From Acidimicrobiales bacterium (GTDB taxonomy: Bacteria > Actinomycetota > Acidimicrobiia > Acidimicrobiales > Aldehydirespiratoraceae): a stretch of DNA of 64,000 nucleotides. Location of the stretch: positions 1,488,001 through 1,552,000 of the forward strand of contig JAWKIR010000002.1 of the NCBI GenBank assembly GCA_041394245.1. The letters run 5' to 3'. Below, piece by piece: positions 50,610-59,718 of the stretch (the first letter of the stretch is position 1; every line of letters starts with the position of its first letter). Below the pieces are notes generated by a model. That model made no database searches. It worked only from the letters and a program-made list of their open reading frames with translations, and was not told the DNA's origin. Both the position numbers and the translations under genes were made by a program.

Positions 50610-52055
50610 TCAGGCGGTGAGCAGAGCAACCAGCCGTTCGAGGCCGGCGACGCGGGAACCCTTCACCAGGACCGCATCGTCCGGCCCGATCGGCGCGCCC
50701 ATGGGCGGGTCGGTGAGGAGCCGCAGCGCCTCCGGGATCCCGGCGACCAGATCGGCGGCGGCTGCACCATCAACACCGGCAGCGGCACCGGCGAGACCGG
50801 CGAGATAGTCGGGGGCGTTGACGGCGACGACATGAATGCCCAGGTCAGCGGCAATGCGGCCCATTCGGGCGTGTTCGCCGGCTGCGATGTCGCCGAGCTC
50901 GGCCATCTCACCGAGCACGGCGAAGCGACGGCCGCCGGGGGCGAGCGCGAGCGATGCCAACGACCGCAGGGCCGCCTCGGTCGACATCGGGTTGGCGTTG
51001 TAGGAATCGTCGAGCACGCGGGTGCCGCGCTCGGTCCGCACCAGCGCCATGCGCATGGGTGAGAGCACCGGCTGTGCGAGGCCTGCGACCACGGCCGCGG
51101 CCGGCACGCCGATCGCCAGAGCTGCCGCCGCCGCGGCCAGGGCGTTGTCGACGAGGTGCACGCCCCGGGCCCCCAGCGTCACCTCGGTCCGAACTGCCGG
51201 CTCGATCGGCCCCGACGCCACCAGCGTGAAGGTCGGCACCAGCTCGTCGTCGAGCACGACCGACTCGGCCCGCACATCGCCGCCGGGCCCGAAGGTGACG
51301 ATCCTCGCCGAGGTACGCGCGGCCATCCCCATCACCAAGGGGTTCGCGGCGTTCAGCACCGCCACTCCCCCGTCGGCGGCCGAGGGCAGCGCCTCGACGA
51401 GCTCACCCTTGCCCACGGCGATGGCCTCGACCGACCCGAACTCGCTGGTGTGCGCAGCGCCGACGACCGTCACGATCCCGACCGTCGGACGGCCGACCGC
51501 GCACAGTCCGGCGATGTGGCCGATCCCACGGGCCCCCATCTCGAGCACGAGCGCCTCGGTGTCGTCGGGGGCATTGAGGATGGTGAGCGGCACACCGAGT
51601 TCGTTGTTGAACGACCGATGGCTGGCGTGGGTGGGGCGATCCGCGCCGAGGATCGCCGCGAGAAAGTCCTTCGTCGTGGTCTTCCCGACCGAGCCCGTGA
51701 TCCCGATCACCGGATGACCTCCGAGCCGGGCCCGGCCCGCCGAGCCGAGCTCGGACAGCGCCCGTGCAGTGTCGTCGACCTCGATCACGACCATCCGATC
51801 GGACAGCCCGGCAAGACCGGGCAGATCCGAGACCGGCCGCGACGACAGCGTCGCCGCTGCGCCCGACGACGCAACGAAATCGTGTCCGTCTCGTTCGGCA
51901 ACGAGCGGCACGAACAGCGCCGGGATCGCCGACGTGTCACCCGAGGAATCGATCTCGCGGCTGTCCTGGGTGACCATCTCGACGACGGTCGCCGGATCGC
52001 CCTGGGTGATGACCCCGCCCACGATGTCGGCGATCTCTGCGGCAGTCCAACGCAT
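50610..52055 (-). CDS. murF: UDP-N-acetylmuramoyl-tripeptide--D-alanyl-D-alanine ligase (MurF)
   Basis: A 481-residue Mur ligase. N-terminal UDP-MurNAc domain (MRWTAAEIADIVGG), ATP P-loop GITGSVGKTTTKD (about residues 118-130), the Mg/ATP segment HRSFNNELGVPLTIL, and C-terminal DDSYNANPMS and VLGEMAELG. It adds D-Ala-D-Ala to the UDP-MurNAc-tripeptide in cytoplasmic peptidoglycan synthesis. It is divergent from ddl, which makes its D-Ala-D-Ala substrate; the starts are only 34 bases apart. The short distance implies a shared promoter region. Confidence 0.97.
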   Translation of the reverse strand: MRWTAAEIADIVGGVITQGDPATVVEMVTQDSREIDSSGDTSAIPALFVPLVAERDGHDFVASSGAAATLSSRPVSDLPGLAGLSDRMVVIEVDDTARALSELGSAGRARLGGHPVIGITGSVGKTTTKDFLAAILGADRPTHASHRSFNNELGVPLTILNAPDDTEALVLEMGARGIGHIAGLCAVGRPTVGIVTVVGAAHTSEFGSVEAIAVGKGELVEALPSAADGGVAVLNAANPLVMGMAARTSARIVTFGPGGDVRAESVVLDDELVPTFTLVASGPIEPAVRTEVTLGARGVHLVDNALAAAAAALAIGVPAAAVVAGLAQPVLSPMRMALVRTERGTRVLDDSYNANPMSTEAALRSLASLALAPGGRRFAVLGEMAELGDIAAGEHARMGRIAADLGIHVVAVNAPDYLAGLAGAAAGVDGAAAADLVAGIPEALRLLTDPPMGAPIGPDDAVLVKGSRVAGLERLVALLTA

Positions 52056-52088
52056 GTGGGCAGTGTGACACGACTACCGTCGGAGCCA

Positions 52089-53231
52089 GTGCCTCTCGAC
52101 GACCACCCACAATCGAAGATCCGCCTCGTCGTGCTGTTCGGCGGCCGCTCCGCCGAACACGACGTCTCGTGCGTGTCGGCCCGCCACGTCCTCGCCGCGG
52201 CCGACCCGACCCGCTACGACGTCGAGCCGATCGGCATCACCCGCGACGGCGACTGGGTCCTCGCCGAGGCGGCGATGAAGGCCCTCGCCGAGGGAGCCGA
52301 GCGGCTGCCGGCGAGCCTCACCGCCGACGGCCCCGCCGTCGACGCGCTCCCCCTGCTCGCCCAACCGTCCGCGACGACCCCGGGCCAGACCACCGTGGTC
52401 CTCCCGGTGCTCCACGGCCCCATGGGCGAAGACGGCACCGTACAGGGCCTCCTCGAACTCGCCGGCGTGCCCTATGTCGGTGCCGGCGTCCTCGCGTCGG
52501 CCCTGTGCATGGACAAGGTCAAGGCGAAGATCCACCTGTCGGCCCACGGCATCCCGCAGGGTCGGTTCCGGTGGCTCACCGTCGGCACCGACGACTTCGG
52601 CGGTGTCCGCCGACCCGACGGCAGCCCGTCGACCCTGGAGGACGAGGTCGATGCCGCCATCGCCGAACTCGGCCTTCCCGTCTTCGTGAAGCCGGCCAAC
52701 ATGGGCTCCAGCGTCGGGGTCTCTCGAGCGACCACCGCCGAGGACGCGGTCGCTGCGATCGAGCTGGCCGCCAGCTACGACCGCAGCGTCCTCATCGAGG
52801 AGGAGATCGTGGGCCGCGAGCTCGAGATCTCGGTCCTCGGCAACGAGTCACCCGAGGCGAGCACCGCGGGCGAGATCATCCCCGGCGCCGCCTTCTACGA
52901 CTACGCCGACAAGTACGAAGACGGTGCCAGCCGCCTGATCCCCGCCCCGCTCGAGCCCGACGAGCTCGCCGAGATGCAACGGCTGGCGATTGCCACCTAT
53001 CGCGCCCTCGGCGTGGAGGGCCTCGGCCGGGTCGACTTCTTCTACGAGCACCCCGGGCGCGGCTGGCTCGTCAACGAGCTCAACACCATGCCGGGCTTCA
53101 CCCCCATCTCGATGTATCCCGAGATGTGGGCCGCCGTCGGCGTCGACTACCCCACCCTCATCAATCGCCTCGTCGATCTCGCCATCGCCCGCCACCGTCG
53201 CCAGCAGTCACACACCCGGACCGACCACTGA
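52089..53231 (+). CDS. ddl: D-alanine--D-alanine ligase
   Basis: A 380-residue ATP-grasp ligase. N-terminal VVLFGGRSAEHDVSCVSARH (about residues 14-33), LPVLHGPMGEDGTVQGLLEL (with the catalytic Glu region), VKPANMGSSVGVSR (lid/ATP loop), EEIVGRELEISVLG, and C-terminal VNELNTMPGFTPISMYPEMW. It joins two D-alanines for peptidoglycan. The start is GTG 52089 with CGGAG closely upstream; GTG 52065 is an alternative. It is divergent from murF, the next step of the pathway. Confidence 0.96.
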   Translation: MPLDDHPQSKIRLVVLFGGRSAEHDVSCVSARHVLAAADPTRYDVEPIGITRDGDWVLAEAAMKALAEGAERLPASLTADGPAVDALPLLAQPSATTPGQTTVVLPVLHGPMGEDGTVQGLLELAGVPYVGAGVLASALCMDKVKAKIHLSAHGIPQGRFRWLTVGTDDFGGVRRPDGSPSTLEDEVDAAIAELGLPVFVKPANMGSSVGVSRATTAEDAVAAIELAASYDRSVLIEEEIVGRELEISVLGNESPEASTAGEIIPGAAFYDYADKYEDGASRLIPAPLEPDELAEMQRLAIATYRALGVEGLGRVDFFYEHPGRGWLVNELNTMPGFTPISMYPEMWAAVGVDYPTLINRLVDLAIARHRRQQSHTRTDH

Positions 53232-53233
53232 GC

Positions 53234-54391
53234 TCAGCCCGCCGGGTAGGTGCGGAGCACGTCGAGTACCCGGTCGACGTCGTCATCGCTGAGTCCGGGG
53301 TACATCGGCAGCGACAGGACGTGATCGGCGAACCAGTGCGCTTCGGGCACCGGCGCCAGGTCGTAGACCGAGAACCGGTCATTGGACCGGTAGTGGACAC
53401 CGCCGCCGATCCCGTGCCGTCGGAGATGGTCGAGGCACCGATCACGTTCGTCGGTCAACACGGGGAACAAGTGATGTGACGACGTCCGGTCGTCGGGCGA
53501 GGCCAACGCCTCGACTCCATCGATGCCCTCGAGCCCGTCTCGGTAGCGAGCGGCGATCTCGGATCGCCGGGCGTTGACCGCGGGAAGTTCCTTCAGCCCC
53601 ACCCGTGCCATGGCCGCATTGAGGTCGCTCATCGTCGCCCGGAACCCGATCTCGGTCACGTCGTAGTCCCACTGGTAACCGTCATCGGTGTGGCGTTCGT
53701 AGGTGCTGCGATCGATCCCCATCCATCGAAGGCGCCGCGCCCGGTCCGCCGCATCGGGGACCGGCGTGTCGAGGCCAGGCACGCCGCCGTCGGGCAGGCA
53801 CAGTGCCCCACCGTCGACCGCCGTCATGTTCTTGGTCGCCTGGAACGAAAAGGCACACAGCCCGTTGTGGGTCGACCCGATCGGCGCTCCCCGGTAGGTC
53901 GCACCGGCAGCGTGGGCGCAATCCTCGATGACGGGCACACCGTGTCGGGAGGCGAGGTCGTGGATCTCGTCGAGATCGCAGGGACGACCGGCGTAGTGGA
54001 CGACCACGATCGCTGCGGTGCGATGGCCGATCCGCGACGCAACCGACCCGGCATCGACGTTGCCGGTCCTCCGATCGATGTCGGCGAACACCGGCACCAA
54101 CCCGGCACGAACCACTGCATGGTTGGTGGCGACGAAGGTGATCGGTGTCGTGACCACTTCGGCGCCGGCGGGCAACGCCAGCAAGGCCAGGGCCAGCTCC
54201 AACGCTGCGGTTCCGGAGCTGGTGGCGATCACCTCGGCCGCGCCGGTCGCGGCCGCGAACTCGTCCTCGAAGTCGAGCACCTCCCGGCCGGGGCCGGGCC
54301 ATCCGGACCGGAGCGTGGCCATCGCGGCCGCGATGGCGTCTTCGGAGATCACCACCCGTGCGAGCGGAATGGGAGGATGGCCGTCGCTCAC
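53234..54391 (-). CDS. DegT/DnrJ/EryC1-type PLP aminotransferase
   Basis: A 385-residue sugar-type aminotransferase. Seen: ATSSGTAALELALALL, the Asp/His segment VIEDCAHAAGATY, and the PLP lysine in FQATKNMTAVDGGAL, the family hallmark. These enzymes transfer an amino group to a keto-sugar or similar nucleotide-linked substrate. GTG 54391 overlaps the stop of the upstream gene (GTGA); a start at 54412 would overlap it by 25 bases. The substrate is unknown; no glycosyltransferase is adjacent. Confidence 0.9.
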   Translation of the reverse strand: MSDGHPPIPLARVVISEDAIAAAMATLRSGWPGPGREVLDFEDEFAAATGAAEVIATSSGTAALELALALLALPAGAEVVTTPITFVATNHAVVRAGLVPVFADIDRRTGNVDAGSVASRIGHRTAAIVVVHYAGRPCDLDEIHDLASRHGVPVIEDCAHAAGATYRGAPIGSTHNGLCAFSFQATKNMTAVDGGALCLPDGGVPGLDTPVPDAADRARRLRWMGIDRSTYERHTDDGYQWDYDVTEIGFRATMSDLNAAMARVGLKELPAVNARRSEIAARYRDGLEGIDGVEALASPDDRTSSHHLFPVLTDERDRCLDHLRRHGIGGGVHYRSNDRFSVYDLAPVPEAHWFADHVLSLPMYPGLSDDDVDRVLDVLRTYPAG

Positions 54392-54999
54392 GGGCTGGTC
54401 CGCCGACGCCACGTGATCTCGATCCCACCCAGCTTCTCCTGGTCCGGTTCGTCCGGGAAGGAGATCGACACGTCGATCCGGTCAGGGTCGACGAAAGCGA
54501 CGGTCCGGACGAATCGGAGAACCCGACGCCCCGGAAGCACGACCTCGTCACCCCGCAGGAGAAGGGCATCGGCCTCGACGTCGTGGGCCCCGTGTTCGAT
54601 GTCGTAGTGGCGGTTGAGGGCATTGACGGCGAACGCGAAGTAGTCCTCGGCACGCGGGTCGTAGCCGAAGATCACCGTGCTGGACGGTTCGGTCGCGTCC
54701 GCGGTAGGGAACGTGTCGGATTGGACGAACCGCCCGAACAGGATCCAACGGTTCTCCGTCCGACCTCCGACCTTCACCGGCGGCCGGTCGACCCGGATGA
54801 CCCACGAACCCTCGACGTCCCACGTTCCGATCAGACGCTCGAGCAGTACATCGGTCTCGGGGCGGGCCGTCGCCGCGTCCATCGCCTCGAGGACGGTGGT
54901 GAGGTCGGTGCCCCAGCCCTCACCGTCGGTGCCCGTCAACTCCGCCATCAGCCGGTCGGAACCACCGCGTTCGTCATCGTCGTCCTCGGCCCTTCCCAT
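54388..54999 (-). CDS. DUF1579-like hypothetical protein
   Basis: A 203-residue beta-rich protein: LLERLIGTWDVEGSWVIRVD, STVIFGYDPRAEDYFAFAVN and GRRVLRFVRTVAFVDPDRID, a pattern resembling lipocalin-like DUF1579 domains. ATG 54999 or ATG 54948 is the start; the acidic region DDDDERGG precedes the second. A perfect 6-4-6 inverted repeat lies across the upstream boundary. It overlaps the aminotransferase start and follows the TetR gene, so it may be in the same operon. Function unknown. Confidence 0.65.
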   Translation of the reverse strand: MGRAEDDDDERGGSDRLMAELTGTDGEGWGTDLTTVLEAMDAATARPETDVLLERLIGTWDVEGSWVIRVDRPPVKVGGRTENRWILFGRFVQSDTFPTADATEPSSTVIFGYDPRAEDYFAFAVNALNRHYDIEHGAHDVEADALLLRGDEVVLPGRRVLRFVRTVAFVDPDRIDVSISFPDEPDQEKLGGIEITWRRRTSP

Positions 55000-55015
55000 C
55001 GGCTAACACTAGCCG
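55000..55015. repeat. Perfect inverted repeat CGGCTA-ACAC-TAGCCG
   Basis: Six-base arms around ACAC. It spans the end of the TetR gene (stop TAG 55011-55009) and touches the ATG at 54999. It could be a stem-loop affecting translation of the downstream gene, or a weak terminator (no T-run). Confidence 0.6.
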
Positions 55016-55629
55016 AGCGGTCGGTCGAGCTCCGAGGGCTCCGGCAGGAGGGCGGCCCGTAGAAACCTGATCAGCTCCTGCCGGCGGGCGACGGTGGCCC
55101 GAAGGGAGGGCGGCAGACCGAGTGCTCGTTGGACCTCGAGCTCGGTCGCGACTCCGACGACCGTCGAGTACAACGACAGGAGCAACATGGCGGGGTCGGA
55201 TCGACGGAGGCCCCCGGCATCCATCTCGCGGCGGAGGAAGCCACGGGCCCGGTCGAAGGTCGGGGCGACGTGGGCGGCGAGGCGCTCGGCCGTGACCGAT
55301 CCCGGGCGGGTGACCTCGCGGACCAGGCCGAGCAGTTCGGGGCGGCGCACGGCCAGGCGGAACACGTGGCGGACGATCGCCTCGACCTGTTGGATGCCGG
55401 TCAACCCGCGCGAGGCCTCCTCGTCGAACACGGCGAGCAGGTCGGCGGCCGCTTCGTCGACAACGGCGTCGAACAGGGCCTGTTTCGACGGGAAGTAGTA
55501 GAGGATCGTCTGCTTACGCACACCCAGCTGGTCGGCGAGTGCATCGAGCGACGTGGCGGCGTAGCCCTGCGTGCCATATGCCGCGAGCGCCACGTCGAGT
55601 ATGCGCGCTCGGGTGGTGCGCTCGGTCAT
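55009..55629 (-). CDS. TetR family transcriptional regulator
   Basis: A 206-residue protein with the helix-turn-helix YAATSLDALADQLGVRKQTI then LYYFPSKQALFDAVVDEA (about residues 23-60), and a helical C-terminal domain. It is divergent from the reductase operon starting at 55688, with a perfect 7-2-7 palindrome between them, so it very likely represses that operon and itself. The ligand may be a fatty acyl-CoA or a related lipid, inferred from the operon only. Confidence 0.93.
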   Translation of the reverse strand: MTERTTRARILDVALAAYGTQGYAATSLDALADQLGVRKQTILYYFPSKQALFDAVVDEAAADLLAVFDEEASRGLTGIQQVEAIVRHVFRLAVRRPELLGLVREVTRPGSVTAERLAAHVAPTFDRARGFLRREMDAGGLRRSDPAMLLLSLYSTVVGVATELEVQRALGLPPSLRATVARRQELIRFLRAALLPEPSELDRPLG

Positions 55630-55650
55630 CGATCCTTTCTACACCGGCTC

Positions 55651-55666
55651 TCTACCATTTGGTAGA
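55651..55666. promoter_or_regulatory. TetR operator: 7-2-7 palindrome
   Basis: TCTACCA-TT-TGGTAGA is a perfect inverted repeat located 21 bases from the TetR start and 22 from the reductase start. Half-site-like TTCTAC occurs at 55637 and CTAGAAC at 55675. Its position and size are what is expected for a TetR dimer site that shuts off both directions. Confidence 0.7.
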
Positions 55667-55687
55667 ACCGTTTGCTAGAACAATGCG

Positions 55688-58102
55688 GTGATCAGGGAGG
55701 AGCTCAACCAGACGCGCATCGCCGTGACCGGGTCGACCGGCTTTCTCGGCACGGCACTGGTCGAGCGGCTCCTGCGCGCCGTTCCCGGCTGCGAGCTCGT
55801 CCTCATCGTCCGGCCCGGCCGACGCGGGGCCCAGCACCGCGTCGACCGCGACATCCTCCGCAACGACGCGTTCGACCGGTTGCGGGCCCAACTCGAGGAA
55901 GCCGGGGGCGAGACGTTCGACGACATGTGTGCCCGCCGGGTCTTCGCGGTCGCCGGCGACGTCGGCACCGACGGACTCGGCCTCGACGACGAGGGTCTCG
56001 CCCTGCTCGCGACATGCGACCTGGCGATCCACTCGGCCGCCACCGTCAGCTTCGACTCGGCCCTCGACGACGCCGTCGAGGTCAACCTCCTCGGCCCGAC
56101 CCGTGTGGCTCAGGCCCTCCGGGCGGCCGCCGAGATCCGCACCGAACCGACCCGCACCGGCCGACCGCCCGGCGAGCCCGGTCACCTCGTCGCCGTGTCG
56201 ACCTGCTACGTCGCCGGCAGCCGACGGGGGCGTGCCCCCGAGGAACTGGTCGACGAATCGCCGTTCTTCGTCGACGTCGACTGGAAGGCCGAGGTCGACA
56301 ACGCCCGCCGCGCCCGCATCGACAACGAGCAGGCGAGCCGCACTCCGACCCGACTCGCCGAGCTCGGCAAGGAGGCCCGCCGTCAGCTCGGCGCCGCCGG
56401 CACCCCGGCCCTCGCCGACAAGGTCGAGCAACTCCGCCAACGCTGGGTCGGACAGCAGATGACCGACGCCGGGCGGGCACGCGCCGCCAGCCTCGGCTTC
56501 CCCGACGCCTACGCCTTCACGAAGGCGCTCGGCGAGCGGGCGTTGGGCGAGACCCGTGGCGACGTGCCGGTCAGCATCGTCCGCCCCTCCATCATCGAGT
56601 CGGCCCTGGCCGAACCGGTGCCGGGGTGGATCCGCGGCTTCCGCATGGCCGAGCCGGTCATCGCCGCCTACGCCCGCGGTTTGCTCGTGGAGTTCCCCGG
56701 CGTACCGGAGGGCACCGTCGACGTCATCCCCGTCGACCTCGTCGTCGCGACGATCCTCGCCGTCGCCGCCCGCGGCCCACAGTTCGACGACAACGGGAAC
56801 CACCGACCCGACGTCGTGCAGATCGCCTCGGGTGGCGCCAACCCGCTGAAGTACGGCCAGCTGGTCGATCTCGTGCAGGCCTGGTTCACCGAACGCCCCG
56901 TCTACGACGAGTACAACCAGCCGATCTCGGTGCCCGACTGGGCGTTCCCGGGCCGGGGCCGTGTGCAGCGCCAACTGAAGCGAGCCCGCCGCGCCCTCGA
57001 CGCCGGCGAACGCGTACTCGACGTCTTGCCGTTGCGGGGCAAGCAGGCCGAGATCGGTGCCGGCCTCGAGGAACGCAGGGAACAGCTCGAGCGGGCCGCC
57101 GGCTATGTGGAGCTCTACGGCGCCTACGCCGAGTGCGAAGCGATCTATCAGCTCGACCGGATGTATCGACTCTGGGGTTCGCTCGACGCCGACGACCAGC
57201 GCGACTTCGTGATGGACCCGGTCGCCGTCGACTGGCCGACCTACATCAACGAGATCCAGCTCCCGTCGACGGTCAAACAGGCCCGCCTGAAGATGGCGCC
57301 GGGCCGCAAGGTCAGCGTCGACCGCGCCGATCGCATCCGCAAGAACGTGCTCTCCCCCGACCGCCAGCTGGCCGTGTTCGACCTGGAGAACACGCTCATC
57401 GCCAGCAATGTCGTCGCCAGCTATGCGTGGCTCGCCACCCGTCGGCTCGACACCCCCGACCGCATTCGTTTCGCGGCCCAGACGATCCGCGAAGCGCCGA
57501 CGCTGCTCAGCCTCGACCGGGCCGACCGTTCCGATTTCCTGCGCTACTTCTACAGGCGCTTCGACAACGCGTCGGTCGACCGTCTCGACCACGACGCCAT
57601 GGAGATGATGAGCGATCTCCTGGTGACCAAGTCGTTCCCCGACGGCATCCGGCGCGTGCGCGAGCACCGCCGCCTCGGCCACCGGACACTGCTGATCACG
57701 GGTGCCCTGGAACTGGTGGTCGAGCCTCTGCGCCCGCTGTTCGACGACATCGTGGCCGCCGAGATGACCTCGGTCGACGGCATCTACACAGGCCGGCTCC
57801 GCGGGGTGCCGCCCACCGGCGAGGCCCGCTACCAGGTGATGGTCGACTATGCCGCCGAGCACGACATCGATCTGCGTGAGGCCGTCGCCTACGCCGATTC
57901 GTCGTCCGACCTGCCCATGCTCGAAGCCGTCGGCTTCCCTGTCGCCGTCAACGCCGAGACCAAGCTCGCCTCGATCGCCCGCAAACGCGGCTGGCTGATC
58001 GAGCACTGGTCCAAGTCCGCGGGCGCCCCCAACCGGGTCGTCCCCATCGGTCCCCGTACCCATCGCGGGCCGATTCGCAACCGAAGGGGTTCTCGTGCGT
58101 GA
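55688..58102 (+). CDS. Fatty acyl-CoA reductase fused to HAD-IB phosphatase
   Basis: An 804-residue protein. Residues 1-about 530 form an extended SDR of the fatty-acyl-CoA-reductase type: TGSTGFLG (14-21), SAATVSFD near 117, active-site Tyr275 and Lys279 (YAFTK), and a C-terminal FAR-like helical region. Residues about 560-780 form a HAD-IB (SerB-like) domain: FDLENT (564-569), LLITGALE near 660, and ADSSSD near 742. Reductases of this kind make fatty aldehyde or alcohol; the HAD-IB domain may dephosphorylate a lipid or metabolite. ATG 55688 follows the TetR operator. Confidence 0.9.
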   Translation: MIREELNQTRIAVTGSTGFLGTALVERLLRAVPGCELVLIVRPGRRGAQHRVDRDILRNDAFDRLRAQLEEAGGETFDDMCARRVFAVAGDVGTDGLGLDDEGLALLATCDLAIHSAATVSFDSALDDAVEVNLLGPTRVAQALRAAAEIRTEPTRTGRPPGEPGHLVAVSTCYVAGSRRGRAPEELVDESPFFVDVDWKAEVDNARRARIDNEQASRTPTRLAELGKEARRQLGAAGTPALADKVEQLRQRWVGQQMTDAGRARAASLGFPDAYAFTKALGERALGETRGDVPVSIVRPSIIESALAEPVPGWIRGFRMAEPVIAAYARGLLVEFPGVPEGTVDVIPVDLVVATILAVAARGPQFDDNGNHRPDVVQIASGGANPLKYGQLVDLVQAWFTERPVYDEYNQPISVPDWAFPGRGRVQRQLKRARRALDAGERVLDVLPLRGKQAEIGAGLEERREQLERAAGYVELYGAYAECEAIYQLDRMYRLWGSLDADDQRDFVMDPVAVDWPTYINEIQLPSTVKQARLKMAPGRKVSVDRADRIRKNVLSPDRQLAVFDLENTLIASNVVASYAWLATRRLDTPDRIRFAAQTIREAPTLLSLDRADRSDFLRYFYRRFDNASVDRLDHDAMEMMSDLLVTKSFPDGIRRVREHRRLGHRTLLITGALELVVEPLRPLFDDIVAAEMTSVDGIYTGRLRGVPPTGEARYQVMVDYAAEHDIDLREAVAYADSSSDLPMLEAVGFPVAVNAETKLASIARKRGWLIEHWSKSAGAPNRVVPIGPRTHRGPIRNRRGSRA

Positions 58103-59708
58103 TCCACGCAACCAGGCGCCACGTCCGGGCTTCGTGCTCGATGTCGACAAGTCGACGCCGCCGATCCTGTTCCACCACGGCGAACAGTTCCGCCTCGAGA
58201 AGCTGCCCGCCGATCGCAGCCGAGTGATCTATCCGGCCGAGCCGTTGCCCGGGCTCCCCGATCCCGACGAGTCGATCCGCCACGCCCTGCTCAACCCGAT
58301 CGACGACGACCCACTGCCCACCCTGCTCACCCCGGGGATGAAGCTGACGATCGCATTCGACGACATCTCGTTGCCGCTGCCGTCGATGCGCAAGCCCGAC
58401 ATCCGCCAGCGCATCATCGAGCAGGTGCTCGACATGGCCGCGGCGGCCGGCGTCGACGACGTCCACCTCATCGCCGCACTGGCCCTGCACCGCCGCATGA
58501 CCGAGGCCGAGCTCCGGCACGCCCTCGGCGATCGGATCTACGACGCCTTCGCGCCCCACGACGCCCTCTACAACCACGATGCCGAAGACCCCGACGGCAT
58601 GGTCGAGCTCGGCCTGACCCGCCACGACGAGCAGGTGACGATGAACAAGCGGGCGGCCGAGTCCGACCTGTTGATCTACGTCAACCTCAACATCGTCTCG
58701 ATGGACGGCGGCTGGAAGTCGACCGCCACCGGCCTGTCGGGCTACTCCGGCATCCGTCATCACCACAACGTGAAGACGATGCGCGAGTCGAAGAGCTTCA
58801 TGGATCGCCACAAGTCCGAGCTGCACCACTCGAACTGGCGCCAGGGCGAGGTCATCAAGGCCCACGGCCCCCGCATCTTCCAGATCGAGACCACGATCAA
58901 CAACAACACGTTCGGCTACGACGGCCCGCTCCACGTGCTCCAAAAGCGCGAGTGGGAGTGGACGGCGCGGGATCGCGCGACCTTCATCGGCATGCAGAAG
59001 GGCCTCGACGCGATGCCCGCTGCGGCCCGGCGCAAGATCTTCCAGGGGTGGAAGGCGCCCTACGAGCTCACCTCGGTGCAGGCCGGCGACGTCGAGAAGG
59101 TCCACGAGAAGACCCTCGAGCACTGCTTCGCCCAGCACCTCGTGCCGGTCGAGGGCCAGACCGACGTGCTCACGTTCGGCCTGCCCTACATCTGCCCCTA
59201 CAACGTCAACTCGGTGATGAACCCGATCCTCGTGATGTGTCTCGGGCTCGGCTACTTCTTCAACATGTACCGGGGCAAGCCGCTCGTTCGCGAGGGCGGC
59301 GTGCTCATCATGAGCCACCCGACGCCGTGGGAGTTCCACCCGGTCCACCACCCGAGCTACATCGACTTCTTCGAGCAGGTGCTGTCGGACACGACCGATC
59401 CGATCGAGATCGAGAAGAAGTACGAAAAGCAGTGGGCCGAGGACGAGTGGTACATCCACCTGTACCGCAACAGCTACGCCTACCACGGCGTGCACCCGTT
59501 CTACATGTGGTACTGGGGCGCCCACGCCCTGCAGTACCTCGGCCGCGTGATCATCGTCGGCGGCGATCCCCGCTCGGTCCGTCGCCTCGGGTTCACCCCC
59601 GCGTCGACCATGCAGGACGCCCTCGAGATGGCGAGCGACGTGGTCGGCCCCGCGCCGACCATCACCCATCTGCACAACCCGCCGATCCTGATGGCGGACG
59701 TCACGTGA
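58095..59708 (+). CDS. LarA-like (DUF2088) protein, atypical active site
   Basis: A 537-residue protein from GTG 58095, overlapping the reductase stop by 8 bases. The N-terminal domain matches the lactate racemase LarA fold: FHHGEQFRLEKLPADR, MKLTIAFDDISLPLPSM, and IAALALHRRMTEAEL with His132. The loop that carries the Ni-pincer lysine in LarA reads GYSGIRHHHNV (216-226), with no lysine at the expected place. A long C-terminal extension (CPYNVNSVMNPILVMC, MSHPTPWEFHPVHHPSYIDF) is not in lactate racemase. The reaction is unknown; larB, larC and larE are not present in the window. Confidence 0.82.
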   Translation: MRDPRNQAPRPGFVLDVDKSTPPILFHHGEQFRLEKLPADRSRVIYPAEPLPGLPDPDESIRHALLNPIDDDPLPTLLTPGMKLTIAFDDISLPLPSMRKPDIRQRIIEQVLDMAAAAGVDDVHLIAALALHRRMTEAELRHALGDRIYDAFAPHDALYNHDAEDPDGMVELGLTRHDEQVTMNKRAAESDLLIYVNLNIVSMDGGWKSTATGLSGYSGIRHHHNVKTMRESKSFMDRHKSELHHSNWRQGEVIKAHGPRIFQIETTINNNTFGYDGPLHVLQKREWEWTARDRATFIGMQKGLDAMPAAARRKIFQGWKAPYELTSVQAGDVEKVHEKTLEHCFAQHLVPVEGQTDVLTFGLPYICPYNVNSVMNPILVMCLGLGYFFNMYRGKPLVREGGVLIMSHPTPWEFHPVHHPSYIDFFEQVLSDTTDPIEIEKKYEKQWAEDEWYIHLYRNSYAYHGVHPFYMWYWGAHALQYLGRVIIVGGDPRSVRRLGFTPASTMQDALEMASDVVGPAPTITHLHNPPILMADVT

Positions 59709-59718
59709 GCAGCCGGCA

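Noticed and set aside
55652..58150. 832-codon open frame antisense to the reductase-HAD gene
   Set aside because: It is a GC-driven shadow of a gene whose motifs are clear on the plus strand; it has Gly/Val/Asp-rich composition with no family pattern.
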